From contig JANXWY010000353.1 of the NCBI GenBank assembly GCA_025350905.1, positions 1 through 32,673 of the forward strand: DNA of 32,673 nucleotides, written 5' to 3'. This document shows positions 15,609-24,753 of the stretch, piece after piece. The position numbers and the translations under genes are program-made. Position 1 is the stretch's first letter. Each line of letters starts with the position of its first letter. The stretch is from Verrucomicrobiota bacterium. Its GTDB lineage: Bacteria; Verrucomicrobiota; Verrucomicrobiia; Limisphaerales; JADLHS01. The notes beneath the pieces were generated by a model. That model was not told where the DNA came from. It was given only the letters and a program-made list of their open reading frames with translations, and made no database searches.

Positions 15609-16996
15609 GGGCCAGTCCTTTCCGACAGTTGCTTCACGTGATCCAGCACACGGGGATGAATGGTGTGGATGATGTAATCCGACCAGAGTTGCCAATATTT
15701 TGAGGGCCAGAGCCGGTGATAATACCAGGTGGTGCCTTCGAGCAACGTGCGGCCGCCATCCAGCGGCACAAGTTGGAATTGGCCGGCGCGGGATTCGAGG
15801 TAGCCATCGAGATGCACGGGATGGACTTCCCGATACGGGGTCCACTCTTGCATGGGCTCGGGGTTGTGCGTGACCGAAAATTTTAACCGGCGTGGCTCGT
15901 CCCAAACTTCAATCGGCTCGACAAATGGCCCCGTGGAAAAGTTGCAGTGCCGCACCGCTCCCACACCGCAACCAAAAATTTCCGCCCGGATCGGATACGC
16001 AATACCCAGTTGGAAAATCATTTCCTTGGGCGGCGGCAGTTCAGAAAACGACACGACGTTGCGCCAGACGTTTTCCGGTGAAGCGTTGACAACGACCGAG
16101 GATTTGACTTCCAGCAGCGGCAAGGTGGGTGGCACGGCGTGTTCCAATCCCATCACGAGCGGCAGAAGCACGATGATTGAGCAGAACAACCTCGGCGATT
16201 CGCTACGCCACCGAAAGGTTTTCTGTACCGCGTAACCCAGCGCACCACCGATGGATGCGATGATGAAGGCAATCGGCGCGGCCATGATGAGGCAGACCAC
16301 CCCTTCGATGGCAAACAGGATCAAGCCCGCGCCCACCAGCAATACGGTGGCATTGGCCACCGCAATGCAACGTCTCAGACTCTGCTCCTCCCGCAGGCTG
16401 TGAATAAGCGATGACAGGAAACCCATACAGAACGGCAAGCCCACAAATATCGCCCAGCCGTAGTCCCTAAACACCCGTGCGCCCGCCCAAGCGGCCAAGC
16501 CCGCGAGGGCCGCAGTCAGGCAGACGGCCACCAACGCGCTGCCAAAAGTACTGGCGGGTAGGATCCGTTCAATTCGGCTTCCCCAGCGTCCCGGTCGGAC
16601 CGGGTGTTGGTGGTCGTCCTTTGAAGGCAGCAAGCTGAGGACAGCAAAGAAAATAAATTTCACCACCGGCACGAAAAACAGCAACACCCAGAATGGCTGG
16701 CAGCCGAGCGACCGCAACCGCCGCAAGGTCAACACCGTTCCTGCCCAGAGGAAAGGCAACGACACGACCAGCAGTGTGAGGAAGTATGGTTTTTCCGTTT
16801 CTTTCAGTGGCGATTGCCAGAGATAAAACTTCAGCGTCTCCGGATCGAAAATCGTCCGGCCACCGCCAAACCAAACGGCGGAGATCAAGCGGTCGAGGTT
16901 GAACTTGATGACCGCCAGCAATACTCCCCAAAAGATAAATGTTCTGCGGCCAAGTTCACCACTCCAGCGCCAAAGGTCAGAGAGTTCGGGTTTCAT
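15605..16996 (-). CDS. membrane protein with DUF805-like part and C-terminal SRPBCC domain
   Basis: The 463-residue product has about seven hydrophobic helices in its first 290 residues. The first four, with the RRLRSLG turn after the second pair, resemble DUF805. From about 300 (LEVKSSVVVNASPENVWRNVVSF) it has the start of an SRPBCC/polyketide-cyclase fold, which continues through TLLEGTTWYYHRLWPSKYWQLWSD. SRPBCC domains bind hydrophobic ligands. The fusion ties such a pocket to the membrane, in keeping with a lipid-related operon, though the ligand is unknown. Its stop overlaps the epimerase start. Confidence 0.75.
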   Translation of the reverse strand: MKPELSDLWRWSGELGRRTFIFWGVLLAVIKFNLDRLISAVWFGGGRTIFDPETLKFYLWQSPLKETEKPYFLTLLVVSLPFLWAGTVLTLRRLRSLGCQPFWVLLFFVPVVKFIFFAVLSLLPSKDDHQHPVRPGRWGSRIERILPASTFGSALVAVCLTAALAGLAAWAGARVFRDYGWAIFVGLPFCMGFLSSLIHSLREEQSLRRCIAVANATVLLVGAGLILFAIEGVVCLIMAAPIAFIIASIGGALGYAVQKTFRWRSESPRLFCSIIVLLPLVMGLEHAVPPTLPLLEVKSSVVVNASPENVWRNVVSFSELPPPKEMIFQLGIAYPIRAEIFGCGVGAVRHCNFSTGPFVEPIEVWDEPRRLKFSVTHNPEPMQEWTPYREVHPVHLDGYLESRAGQFQLVPLDGGRTLLEGTTWYYHRLWPSKYWQLWSDYIIHTIHPRVLDHVKQLSERTGP

Positions 16997-17132
16997 GGCA
17001 GTTCAAAAAATGCACTGTGACGATGCTTCGTCGGCACGCCTTTCTGAATTTTTATTTTTCCTTGAGGCACGGAACAATGGAGGATTTGTTTCAACCAGTT
17101 GCACCACGCCGAAAGTTTTAGTTGGGTAGTGC

Positions 17133-17555
17133 TCAAGGCCTCCCCCCTTTCCAGGCCGCCCACGCATAAACGATGGGCAGATAGGCGAAAACTATGTTGA
17201 TTGCGTGATAACCAATCCTTCGAAAGGTGTTCGTCAGGTAAGGCCGCATGTCAAAAACAAATGTTGCGGCAATCAATCGTACCGTCCAAAACACTGCGAG
17301 GAAGGCGCACAAGGCGCGCGCCAGGTTACTGCCCGCTGCAAGCGTAGCGGCGAACGCAATAGTGATGATGCAAAAGCTGACAAGGCATAACGCGATGAAT
17401 GCGTAATATACCCAAAACAATTGACGGATGAAGTGCGGTAGCGCCGCGAGGTGCAAACGCATGTTGACGACTCGTGGCATGAGCAAGCCCGCGCACATCA
17501 AACCCAGATGAAACAGACCAGCGATTTGCAGTGCCAGGGTAAGATTGAGTTTCAT
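17133..17555 (-). CDS. small four-helix membrane protein
   Basis: The ATG at 17555 gives 140 residues, 8 bp after the stop of the wax-synthase-like gene. It has about four hydrophobic segments (IAGLFHLGLMCAGLLM, FWVYYAFIALCLVSF, ALCAFLAVFWTVRLIAA, IVFAYLPIVYAWA) and short polar ends. I do not recognise a family. Tight spacing with the gene upstream suggests the two proteins work together, perhaps as a membrane partner of the acyltransferase. Confidence 0.75.
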   Translation of the reverse strand: MKLNLTLALQIAGLFHLGLMCAGLLMPRVVNMRLHLAALPHFIRQLFWVYYAFIALCLVSFCIITIAFAATLAAGSNLARALCAFLAVFWTVRLIAATFVFDMRPYLTNTFRRIGYHAINIVFAYLPIVYAWAAWKGGRP

Positions 17556-17563
17556 ATTCTGAT

Positions 17564-18859
17564 TCAGGTTGCACCGATGGCGTGGAGCATCGGCAGGATG
17601 ACGCCGCGGATAAATGACGGATGGAAAAGCCAGAACGCCGGTGCGATGGTGACCAACATCGTGAACAGCCAACCGCACCAAGAATGACCGAGACCGAGGC
17701 GCCGACCGAGGGGCGAGTGTTCGGCCGCTATGCCCAGACCTTGGATCACAAAATATCCGGTCGGCAAACCATAGCCACCGCTCGCCGGAAGCGAGATAAC
17801 AAGTTCATGCACCAGGCCTGACAAAAAGAAAGCAAAGAGCGTCGCCTCCACTGCCCCGAACCGTCGAGCCATGGGGCGGAAGGTGAAGCGATGCACAAGT
17901 TCATGAAACGCTGTATTCCAGCGCGTGCCCCAAAACTCCGCCAGAGAAGCTGCGCGAAGCGGGTTTTGCATGAGCGGCGGGGCGTCTACCCCAGCTGTGC
18001 GCCACGCGAGGGAAAGCAATTGAAACAAACCAAAGTGCAGCAGGAGGATTACTCCAACCATCGCTATCCAACCGGTGAGTATTTCGTTGTCTTGAGGGAT
18101 GCACCGCGCAACAAACCAAACAAGCACTGCACCGAACAAAGTTTTCAGAGTAGCAAACAACCACTCGTTTGCACACGGCAACCTCACAGAGGCATCCGCA
18201 TCAAGAAAATGCTTCGCGTCCATGCCGACCCAGGCCAGTAGATAGCCTGCGGTGCGCCATGGAGTCGCGCATGCTCTTTGCTCAACAGCTTCGCGATAGG
18301 TGAGCCATTTGCAGCCAGCATAAAGCGCGAACGCCATCGCCCACATAAACAGCCAAGCCGGCAATCTGTTGTGAAGGACGAATGCCGCCGCCACCAAAAC
18401 CATCAGCGGCAGCCATGAAAGGAGGGGATTGTGCCTTGGCATACGACACGCGTCACTAATGCAGTAGCGATTACGTGCCACCCAACGGTAACCGATCCCG
18501 CCAAGCCACCGGCCCCCGGGCAGACCGAGCAATGCGCCTAACGGCCAAAGCCACCAGACCGAACGGAACAACACCGCCCACGCGTCCACGCCCCCGACGA
18601 TGCGTCCGTCGGCGTGCAACAGTTTCATTTCTTCGCGCAATGCGGCTTCGTTCATGCCCAATCGCACCGCCGTGCCGGACGTTTGCAGCGGCAACCAGTG
18701 AAAGCCGCGTCGCGCAAAAAGGCCGCCCCAACGGGTTGCTCCGCGAACACAGAACCGACATTCACCGTCATAGAAAACCCAGCCACTTCGGCGGCTACCG
18801 TCCCTAGATGCGGGCGTTTCCCGGGCTAAGGCCTTACCTTTTGTATCGTCCGTATTCAT
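17564..18859 (-). CDS. DCC1-type thiol-oxidoreductase domain fused to wax-synthase-like acyltransferase
   Basis: The ATG at 18859 (MNTDDTKGKAL) gives 431 residues; GGAGG lies about 13 nt upstream. Residues 25-140 are a DCC1/DUF393 domain with YDGECRFC (Cys34, Cys37), a thioredoxin-like redox motif. From about 150 on there are six to eight hydrophobic helices, then FWGTRWNTAFHELV (309) and FFLSGLVHEL (His351), the conserved Asn/His region of the MBOAT-type wax synthase family. Such enzymes join fatty acyl-CoA to alcohols. The fusion suggests acyl-transfer tied to a thiol-redox step, but this is inference. It follows the regulator gene by 23 bp, and the small membrane protein follows it by 8 bp. 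Confidence 0.85.
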   Translation of the reverse strand: MNTDDTKGKALARETPASRDGSRRSGWVFYDGECRFCVRGATRWGGLFARRGFHWLPLQTSGTAVRLGMNEAALREEMKLLHADGRIVGGVDAWAVLFRSVWWLWPLGALLGLPGGRWLGGIGYRWVARNRYCISDACRMPRHNPLLSWLPLMVLVAAAFVLHNRLPAWLFMWAMAFALYAGCKWLTYREAVEQRACATPWRTAGYLLAWVGMDAKHFLDADASVRLPCANEWLFATLKTLFGAVLVWFVARCIPQDNEILTGWIAMVGVILLLHFGLFQLLSLAWRTAGVDAPPLMQNPLRAASLAEFWGTRWNTAFHELVHRFTFRPMARRFGAVEATLFAFFLSGLVHELVISLPASGGYGLPTGYFVIQGLGIAAEHSPLGRRLGLGHSWCGWLFTMLVTIAPAFWLFHPSFIRGVILPMLHAIGAT

Positions 18860-18882
18860 CGTCAACGGCTCTCCTCCAGCAA

Positions 18883-19416
18883 TCAACCACCCAGACCCAG
18901 CACTTTGAGAACCTTGTCCCCGAGCTTCACGAACTTGACCATGGCGCTGGTCGGCCATTGCCGCACCTGGATGTACCAGGCGGTGGTGGTATCGAAGAAG
19001 TTGTGCAAGTCACGGAGTCGCTGCTCGGTGTATTCGTCCGTATCCTTGTCTTTTTCGGCTTCGACAATGCACTCCCGCAACATGCGCATCGTGGGATCAA
19101 TCTCGCGCTTCTTCCGCTCGTCCAACACCACGCGGAACATCTCCCAGACATCCTTCATGCTCTCGAAATGATCGCGCGAATCCCCCAGGACATGGATCCG
19201 CTTCACAATGCCCCAGCCTTGCAGCTCCTTGAGACTGTTGCTGACGTTCGACCGTGCCACCGCCAGGGTGTCGGCAATTTCCTCTGCATGCAGTGGCCGG
19301 GGCGACATGTAAAGCAAGGCGTGGATCTGGGCCACGGTGCGGTTGATGCCCCAACGCGTGCCCATCTCGCCCCAGTGGAGGATGAACTTCTGTTGGACTG
19401 AACTTAGTTTTGCCAT
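18883..19416 (-). CDS. GbsR/MarR-family transcriptional regulator
   Basis: The 177-residue product begins at an ATG with AAGGA five bases upstream. It starts with SSVQQKFILHWGEMGTRWGINRTVAQIHALLYMSPRPLHAEEIADTLAVARSNVSNSLKELQGWGIVKR, the winged-helix of the GbsR group, with the recognition helix around SNVSNSLKEL. No CxxC redox pair is seen. It is first in the likely operon with the DCC1/wax-synthase and SRPBCC genes and diverges from citramalate synthase. A 20-bp palindrome at 19426-19445, 10 bp before the start codon, fits an autoregulatory operator. The inducer is unknown. Confidence 0.9.
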   Translation of the reverse strand: MAKLSSVQQKFILHWGEMGTRWGINRTVAQIHALLYMSPRPLHAEEIADTLAVARSNVSNSLKELQGWGIVKRIHVLGDSRDHFESMKDVWEMFRVVLDERKKREIDPTMRMLRECIVEAEKDKDTDEYTEQRLRDLHNFFDTTTAWYIQVRQWPTSAMVKFVKLGDKVLKVLGLGG

Positions 19417-19425
19417 AATTCCTTT

Positions 19426-19445
19426 ATTTCTGTCTGTTCAGAAAT
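19426..19445. promoter_or_regulatory. 20-bp palindromic operator candidate
   Basis: ATTTCTG and CAGAAAT are exact 7-bp inverted arms around TCTGTT. The palindrome shares four bases with the -10 box of the regulator's promoter and is 10 bp from its ATG, so a bound repressor would block transcription. MarR-type regulators often bind such sites. Confidence 0.55.
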
Positions 19446-19469
19446 TAACGTCAGAACGGCTATAGTCAA
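19442..19469 (-). promoter_or_regulatory. sigma-70-like promoter of the regulator operon
   Basis: On the minus strand TTGACT (19469-19464) and TAATTT (19447-19442) are 16 bp apart. This is the best housekeeping-type promoter match in the intergenic region, and it lies 26 nt from the regulator's start. Confidence 0.5.
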
Positions 19470-19525
19470 AGTTATTTTTTGGGACGGCAAAAGCCACTCG
19501 ACGCATTGGTTCACGGGTTTGAGCT

Positions 19526-19553
19526 TTGCTTCCCCTGCCTTTTCGCGTATTAA
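19526..19553 (+). promoter_or_regulatory. possible promoter of citramalate synthase
   Basis: TTGCTT (19526-19531) and TATTAA (19548-19553) are 16 bp apart and end 25 nt before the ATG. The match is moderate, and no leader peptide or leucine/isoleucine attenuator was seen. Confidence 0.4.
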
Positions 19554-19578
19554 GTCTCCCCGCTTAGAGCGGAATTTA

Positions 19579-21141
19579 ATGAAACCCAAAGTGGAAATCT
19601 ACGACACCACTCTGCGCGACGGCGCGCAGGGCGAAGGCATCAATTTCTCGGCCATGGACAAGCTCCGGATTGCGGAGAAGCTGGATGCCTTCGGGGTTCA
19701 TTATATTGAAGGTGGCTGGCCCGGCAGCAATCCCAAGGACATGGAGTTCTTTCAACAGGCCGCCCGGCGCCAATGGAAGCACGCCCAAATCGCCGCGTTC
19801 AGCATGACGCGGCGCAAAGGCGTGGCCGTGGAGAACGACGAACTAATGCGCCTGATCCTCGCCGCGAAAACCCCGGTCGTCACCATCGTGGGCAAAACGT
19901 GGTTATTGCACGTCACGGAGGTGTTGCGCGCCAAACCGAACGAAAACCTCGGCATGATCGGCGACACGATCCGCTATCTCAAAGATCATGGTAAGACGGT
20001 CATTTATGACGCCGAGCACAGTTTTGACGGTTACGCCGACGAGCCGGAGTACGCCCTGGCCACCTGGCAGGCGGCCGAAAAAGCGGGCGCCGATTGCGTG
20101 GTGCTGTGCGATACCAATGGCGGACGATTGCCGGCTGAAATCGCCCGGATCACAGCGTTGGCCAAATCCAAGCTGACGTGTGCGGTGGGGATTCACACGC
20201 ACAACGACTGTGGCTTCGGCGTCGCGAATGCCATGGCCGGGATTGAAGCGGGCGCCACCCAGGTGCAAGGCACGATCAACGGTTACGGGGAGCGCACCGG
20301 TAATTGCAACCTGATCAGCGTCATCCCGACGTTGGAATTGAAGCTGGGCTTGCGGTGTCTGCCCGCCAAATCCCTCGCCAAATTAAAGGAACTGTCCGAG
20401 TTTGTTGACGAAGTTGCCAATGTCCGGCATGACGTCCGCGCGCCGTGGGTGGGACAGACGGCGTTTGCCCACAAGGGCGGCATGCACGTCCATGCCATCG
20501 AACGGGTCTCGCGCAGCTACGAGCACATAAACCCCGAAGCCGTCGGCAATTTTCGCCGCGTGCTCGTGAGCGACATGTCCGGCCGCACCAACATCCTGAT
20601 GAAGGCCAAGGAGCTGGGCTTCAAGCTCGCCGTCGACGCGCCCGAGACGCGCGAAATAACGGCCAAGGTCAAGGAACTGGAAAGTTCCGGCTACGAATAT
20701 GAAGCCGCCGAGGCGTCCCTCGCGCTACTCATCCGCGGCATCATCGATCACAACCCGGCATTGCTCTTCACCGTTGAGACGTATCACATCTCAATGCGCC
20801 GCGATAAAAAGGAATCCATTTGCGAGGCCACCGTGCGCGTCCGGGTCGGGGAGGAGATCGCCCACACGGTGGCCGAGGGCGATGGTCCCGTAAATGCGCT
20901 GGACGGCGCCTTGCGCCGCGCGTTGGTAAAGTTCTTTCCCAAGCTCCAGGCGGTGGAACTCACCGACTACAAAGTGCGCATCATCAATGGGGCCAAAGGC
21001 ACGGCCGCCAAGACCCGCGTGCTCATCACTTCCACCGACGGTAAACGCGAGTGGGGCACGGTCGGCGTGAGCGAGAACATCATCGAAGCCAGCCTGCAGG
21101 CGCTGGTGGATTCGATGGAATACGCCTTGTTGCGGAAATAA
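19579..21141 (+). CDS. cimA: (R)-citramalate synthase
   Basis: The ATG at 19579 gives 520 residues; a TTG at 19519 would add 20 residues unlike the family. The start VEIYDTTLRDGAQGEG, the EGGWPGSNPKD segment, HTHNDCGFGVANAMAG and GYGERTGNCNL are DRE-TIM HMGL-like metal and substrate motifs, and HKGGMHVHAIER is also typical. The last 140 residues form a LeuA-type allosteric dimer domain (GPVNALDGALRRAL...TRVLITSTDG). GGWPGSNPKD favours the CimA/AksA-like type over 2-isopropylmalate synthase. It makes citramalate from pyruvate and acetyl-CoA for isoleucine synthesis. No other isoleucine or leucine genes lie nearby. Confidence 0.9.
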   Translation: MKPKVEIYDTTLRDGAQGEGINFSAMDKLRIAEKLDAFGVHYIEGGWPGSNPKDMEFFQQAARRQWKHAQIAAFSMTRRKGVAVENDELMRLILAAKTPVVTIVGKTWLLHVTEVLRAKPNENLGMIGDTIRYLKDHGKTVIYDAEHSFDGYADEPEYALATWQAAEKAGADCVVLCDTNGGRLPAEIARITALAKSKLTCAVGIHTHNDCGFGVANAMAGIEAGATQVQGTINGYGERTGNCNLISVIPTLELKLGLRCLPAKSLAKLKELSEFVDEVANVRHDVRAPWVGQTAFAHKGGMHVHAIERVSRSYEHINPEAVGNFRRVLVSDMSGRTNILMKAKELGFKLAVDAPETREITAKVKELESSGYEYEAAEASLALLIRGIIDHNPALLFTVETYHISMRRDKKESICEATVRVRVGEEIAHTVAEGDGPVNALDGALRRALVKFFPKLQAVELTDYKVRIINGAKGTAAKTRVLITSTDGKREWGTVGVSENIIEASLQALVDSMEYALLRK

Positions 21142-21470
21142 TTCACGTCCGAATGGACCTGGGATTCGGGCCGCTGGGCTGGCTCCCTTTGCCCCGTGGG
21201 CCTTCGATTGCTTGCCTGAGCAGGTACTCCGGGATCCGCTTTATCATGGCTGGGTTGACCGGTGTTGTCAGGTCGATCAACCTGATGAGAGGCACGCCTT
21301 TGCCAAATCCGTGGCGATTGGCGTTCAGCCCGCTTCCATTTTGACCCGCTGGGCCGCCGCACGATTATTCTGGTCATTGAGTGATGGCGGGTCGTCCCGG
21401 CCGGTCGGCGAAACGGGAGCGCATTGAAAGATGACTTGTAATGCGTCCCGCTTCTGACTAAAAACAGCCC
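21142..21470. other. 329-bp intergenic region
   Basis: No gene with family likeness was seen. TCAGGT (21268-21273) and ACCTGA (21280-21285) form a small inverted repeat. No T-run terminator follows the citramalate synthase stop, and no clear promoter was found before 21471. Confidence 0.4.
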
Positions 21471-22820
21471 ATGAACCGCCGTCAATTCCTCCGCCGGAGC
21501 GCCGCCGCGCTGGTCCTATCCACTCTCCCCAGTTACGCCGTTGATTTTGGTGACGTGAAGAAGCGTGTCGGCCTGATTGGCTGCGGCTGGTATGGCAAGA
21601 TCGATCTCCTCCGCCTGATCCAGGTGGCGCCGGTCGAGGTGGTCTCGCTCTGCGACGTCGACCAGACCATGCTGAGCGACGCGGCGGACCTGGTCGCCAC
21701 GCGCCAACTCTCGAAACGGAAGCCGCGAACCTATCCGGACTACCGCGCCATGCTCAAGGAAAAGGATCTCGATTTGGTACTCATCGCCACGCCGGATCAC
21801 TGGCACGCCTTGCCGATGATTGAAGCCTGCCGAACCGGAGTGGACATTTATTGCCAGAAGCCCATCGGAGTGGATGTGGTCGAGTGCCAGGCGATGCTGG
21901 CGGCGGCCCGGAAATACCAACGCGTGGTTCAGATCGGCACGCAGCGCCGCAGCACGCCGCATTTGATCGAAGCCCGCGACCGCGTCATCAAGGAGGGCAA
22001 GTTGGGGACGATTGCCCGCGTGGAAATTTGCTGCTATTACCACATGCGCGCTTCCGGCAATCCGCCGGATACCGCGCCGCCGGCGAATCTCGATTACGAA
22101 ATGTGGACCGGCCCGGCCCCGCTGCGGCCGTACAATCAATGGGTACATCCCCGCGGCTGGCGGGCGTTCATGGAATACAGCAATGGCATCGTGGGCGACA
22201 TGTGTGTGCATATGTTCGACATGGTGCGCTGGATGATGGAGCTCGGTTGGCCCAAAACCATCAGCTCCGCAGGCGGCATTCTGGTGGACAAAGCCAGCAA
22301 GGCGAACACTTCCGACACGCAGAGCGTCACCTTCGACTACGGTAATCTTCAGGTCATCTGGTCGCATCGCACCTGGGGCGACGCCCCCGACCTCAAATAT
22401 CCGTGGGCGGCGATTTTTTACGGTGACAAAGGCACGCTCAAAGCCGGGGTCAACGGCTATGATTTTTACCCGGCCGGAAAGTCGGAGGCGACGCTCACGG
22501 GCGAACCGCTTTTCGAATACGAAAAATATCCCGAGGACAAAACTGAAAAGGATCTCGAACGGCACGTCGCTTCTGCGGTGCGCGGCCACATGCGGGATCT
22601 CCTGGCGAACATCACCACACGCGGGCGGCCGGTCGCCGACATCGAAGAAGGCTGCATTTCGAGCGCGGCCTGCATCCTGGCCAATGTCTCGCGGCAGCTG
22701 GGCCGCAAACTCACGTGGGATGCGACGCAAGGCCGCGTGGTGGAGGATGAGGAAGCCAACCGCCTGCTGCGCCGCCCGTATCGCGCCCCGTGGGTGCATC
22801 CGGAACCCGGCCAAGTGTGA
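21471..22820 (+). CDS. Tat-exported Gfo/Idh/MocA-family oxidoreductase
   Basis: The 449-residue product begins MNRRQFLRRSAAALVLSTLP, a twin-arginine signal, so it is folded before export. The NAD(P)-binding part has VGLIGCGWYGK, VVSLCDVD and LVLIATPDHWHALPMIEACRTG. The catalytic lysine region reads YCQKPIG (usual form EKP). The C-terminal part has WTGPAPLRPYNQW, HPRGWRAFMEYSNGIVGDMCVHMFDMVRWMM and DKGTLK, typical of the PVC exported group of this family. These proteins act on sugars, but the substrate cannot be told. The FG-GAP protein 136 bp downstream, on the same strand, may belong to the same unit. Confidence 0.9.
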   Translation: MNRRQFLRRSAAALVLSTLPSYAVDFGDVKKRVGLIGCGWYGKIDLLRLIQVAPVEVVSLCDVDQTMLSDAADLVATRQLSKRKPRTYPDYRAMLKEKDLDLVLIATPDHWHALPMIEACRTGVDIYCQKPIGVDVVECQAMLAAARKYQRVVQIGTQRRSTPHLIEARDRVIKEGKLGTIARVEICCYYHMRASGNPPDTAPPANLDYEMWTGPAPLRPYNQWVHPRGWRAFMEYSNGIVGDMCVHMFDMVRWMMELGWPKTISSAGGILVDKASKANTSDTQSVTFDYGNLQVIWSHRTWGDAPDLKYPWAAIFYGDKGTLKAGVNGYDFYPAGKSEATLTGEPLFEYEKYPEDKTEKDLERHVASAVRGHMRDLLANITTRGRPVADIEEGCISSAACILANVSRQLGRKLTWDATQGRVVEDEEANRLLRRPYRAPWVHPEPGQV

Positions 22821-22956
22821 TTTCATGTCGTCCTTTGGCTCTCCTGGTGGGGGCCAAGCCCGTCCGGGCAAGAGCCACGGACAACGCCGTGCGGGAAGCG
22901 CAGCGGAATTATCACGCCTTGACCCGTCCGTCGAGAAATGCCAGACATACTCGCAT

Positions 22957-24234
22957 ATGAAACGTTATTTGATTTTAGTTGTGCTCGGGGCGTCGACCCT
23001 TTGGACTCCAGCAAAAGACGAGGCCGGCCGCTCGTTTACGAAACGCCAACTCACGGATCAATTTTGGAGCGAAGGGGCCGCCATTGGCGATTTCAATCAC
23101 GACGGCAAGATGGACGTGGTCGCCGGACCATTTTGGTACGAAGGGCCGGAGTTTAAGCAACGGCACGAGTATTATCCCGCCACCGAAAAATTCACCCGCA
23201 AGCGAGCTGATGGGACGGATGAAGCCATTCCCGGCTACGAGGGTGCGCTGGGCACCAACAACACTTATTCCAAGAACTTCATCGCCTTTACCTACGATTT
23301 TAACGGCGACGGCTGGACGGATATTCTGATCCTTGGGTTTCCGGGGGAGGAATCCTGGTGGTTTGAAAATCCCAAAGGCAAAGCGGGGCACTGGCTCCGG
23401 CACACCGCGCTCGACGTTACCGACAATGAATCGCCCACGTTTGGCGACCTCACTGGCGATGGCAAGCCGGAGATTATTTGTTCGTCCAAAGGCTTCCTTG
23501 GTTATGCGGCCCCCGATTGGCAACACCCGGAGAACCAATGGACTTGGCACAACATATCGCCCGACAAGAAGTATCAGCGGTTCACCCATGGCTTGGGTTT
23601 TGGGGATGTGAACGGGGATGGGCGCAAAGATATTCTGGAAAAAGATGGCTGGTGGGAACAGCCGGCCAGCCTCGTTGGCGATCCGATCTGGAATTTTCAC
23701 GCGTTTCAATTCTCGGCCCCGGGCGGTTCGCAAATGTACGCCTATGACGTGAATGGCGACGGCTTGCCCGACGTAATCACGGCACTGGCGGCGCACGGTT
23801 ACGGCCTGGCCTGGTATGAGCAACTGCGCCAGAAAGATGACAAAGGCGAAATTCAATTCCAGCAGCATCTGATCCTCAATCCCGAAGCCAAACCCAACGC
23901 GGACGGTCTTTCTTGGTCCCAACTGCACGCGGTTGACCTGGTGGATATGGACGGGGATGGGTTGAAAGACATTGTGACCGGAAAACGGTTTTGGGCGCAC
24001 GGTAACCATGGCGATCCCGAACCGAACGCCCCAGCGGTGCTTTACTGGTTCCAGTTAGTTCGCGGCTCGGATAAAGGCGTCACCTTTGTTCCGCACGAGA
24101 TTGACAACGACTCGGGTATTGGCACCCAGGTCGTGGCTGGCGATATCAACGGCGACAATCTACCGGATGTCGTGGTGGGAAACAAAAAGGGGACGTTCAT
24201 TCATCTGCAAAAAAAGCTGAACCGACAACCTTGA
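22957..24234 (+). CDS. exported FG-GAP/VCBS repeat protein
   Basis: The ATG at 22957 (MKRYLILVVLGASTLWTPA) gives 425 residues and a signal peptide; the open frame upstream is only continuation of the previous gene's other frame. The body holds repeats of the form GDFNHDGKMDVV, FNGDGWTDILIL, GDVNGDGRKDIL, DVNGDGLPDVIT, DMDGDGLKDIV and DINGDNLPDVVV. These are Ca-binding-like Asp loops of FG-GAP beta-propellers, so it probably forms a seven-bladed propeller. It may bind a sugar or protein outside the cell. No enzyme motif is seen. Confidence 0.88.
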   Translation: MKRYLILVVLGASTLWTPAKDEAGRSFTKRQLTDQFWSEGAAIGDFNHDGKMDVVAGPFWYEGPEFKQRHEYYPATEKFTRKRADGTDEAIPGYEGALGTNNTYSKNFIAFTYDFNGDGWTDILILGFPGEESWWFENPKGKAGHWLRHTALDVTDNESPTFGDLTGDGKPEIICSSKGFLGYAAPDWQHPENQWTWHNISPDKKYQRFTHGLGFGDVNGDGRKDILEKDGWWEQPASLVGDPIWNFHAFQFSAPGGSQMYAYDVNGDGLPDVITALAAHGYGLAWYEQLRQKDDKGEIQFQQHLILNPEAKPNADGLSWSQLHAVDLVDMDGDGLKDIVTGKRFWAHGNHGDPEPNAPAVLYWFQLVRGSDKGVTFVPHEIDNDSGIGTQVVAGDINGDNLPDVVVGNKKGTFIHLQKKLNRQP

Positions 24235-24449
24235 GGGCCGGGCGTGTTCGTCGTGGTCGATCGCGTCAAGCGACCGAGTCGGCGTCACAGAGATTCGCCT
24301 ATTGCCCCGGATTACCGCGGCGGCCAGGGGCTCGAGGATAGTGAAAAAGTATGCGAAATCGCTGGCTTTTCGCTTGGCGCGGCGCTCCGGAATGGTTTTA
24401 ATGGGGTGGTCGACAACAACAATACAAACTGAAACGCACAAAACGAAAT

Positions 24450-24737
24450 ATGGCAAAAGCACTATCCAAATCACAAATCGCCGCGGAACTCGCGGAGAAG
24501 AGCGGTCTCACCAAGAAAGCGGCCGCGGAGATTCTCGAATTCATCGCGCAGCTCGCGTACAAGAACGCGAAGAACACCTTCACCCTGCCTGGCCTCGGCA
24601 AATTGGTGTTGGTTAATCGCAAGGCGCGCATGGGGCGCAACCCCGCCACGGGCGAAGCCATTCAGATCAAGGCCAAGCGCGTCGTTAAGTTCCGCGTGGC
24701 CAAGGCCGCCAAGGATGCGATCTTGGGCGCCAAGTAG
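24450..24737 (+). CDS. HU-family DNA-binding protein
   Basis: The 95-residue product is the usual length. It has SKSQIAAELAEKSGLTKKAAAEILEFIAQLA, the helical dimer part, then GLGKLVLVNRKARMGRNPATGEAIQIKAKRVVKFRVAKAAKDAI, the arm and signature. It will act as a dimer that bends DNA. It is monocistronic: a strong terminator follows 16 bp after the stop, and 215 bp without a gene precede it. Confidence 0.95.
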   Translation: MAKALSKSQIAAELAEKSGLTKKAAAEILEFIAQLAYKNAKNTFTLPGLGKLVLVNRKARMGRNPATGEAIQIKAKRVVKFRVAKAAKDAILGAK

Positions 24738-24753
24738 GCTGACCTTTGGTTCC

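Noticed and set aside
21516-22871. Long open frame of about 450 codons on the minus strand opposite the Gfo/Idh/MocA gene
   Set aside because: The plus-strand gene has full family motifs and a Tat signal; the opposite frame has no recognisable domain and follows from the high GC content.
22423-22956. N-terminal extension of the FG-GAP protein frame into the preceding gene
   Set aside because: It overlaps the Gfo/Idh/MocA gene in another frame, and the ATG at 22957 gives a proper signal peptide.
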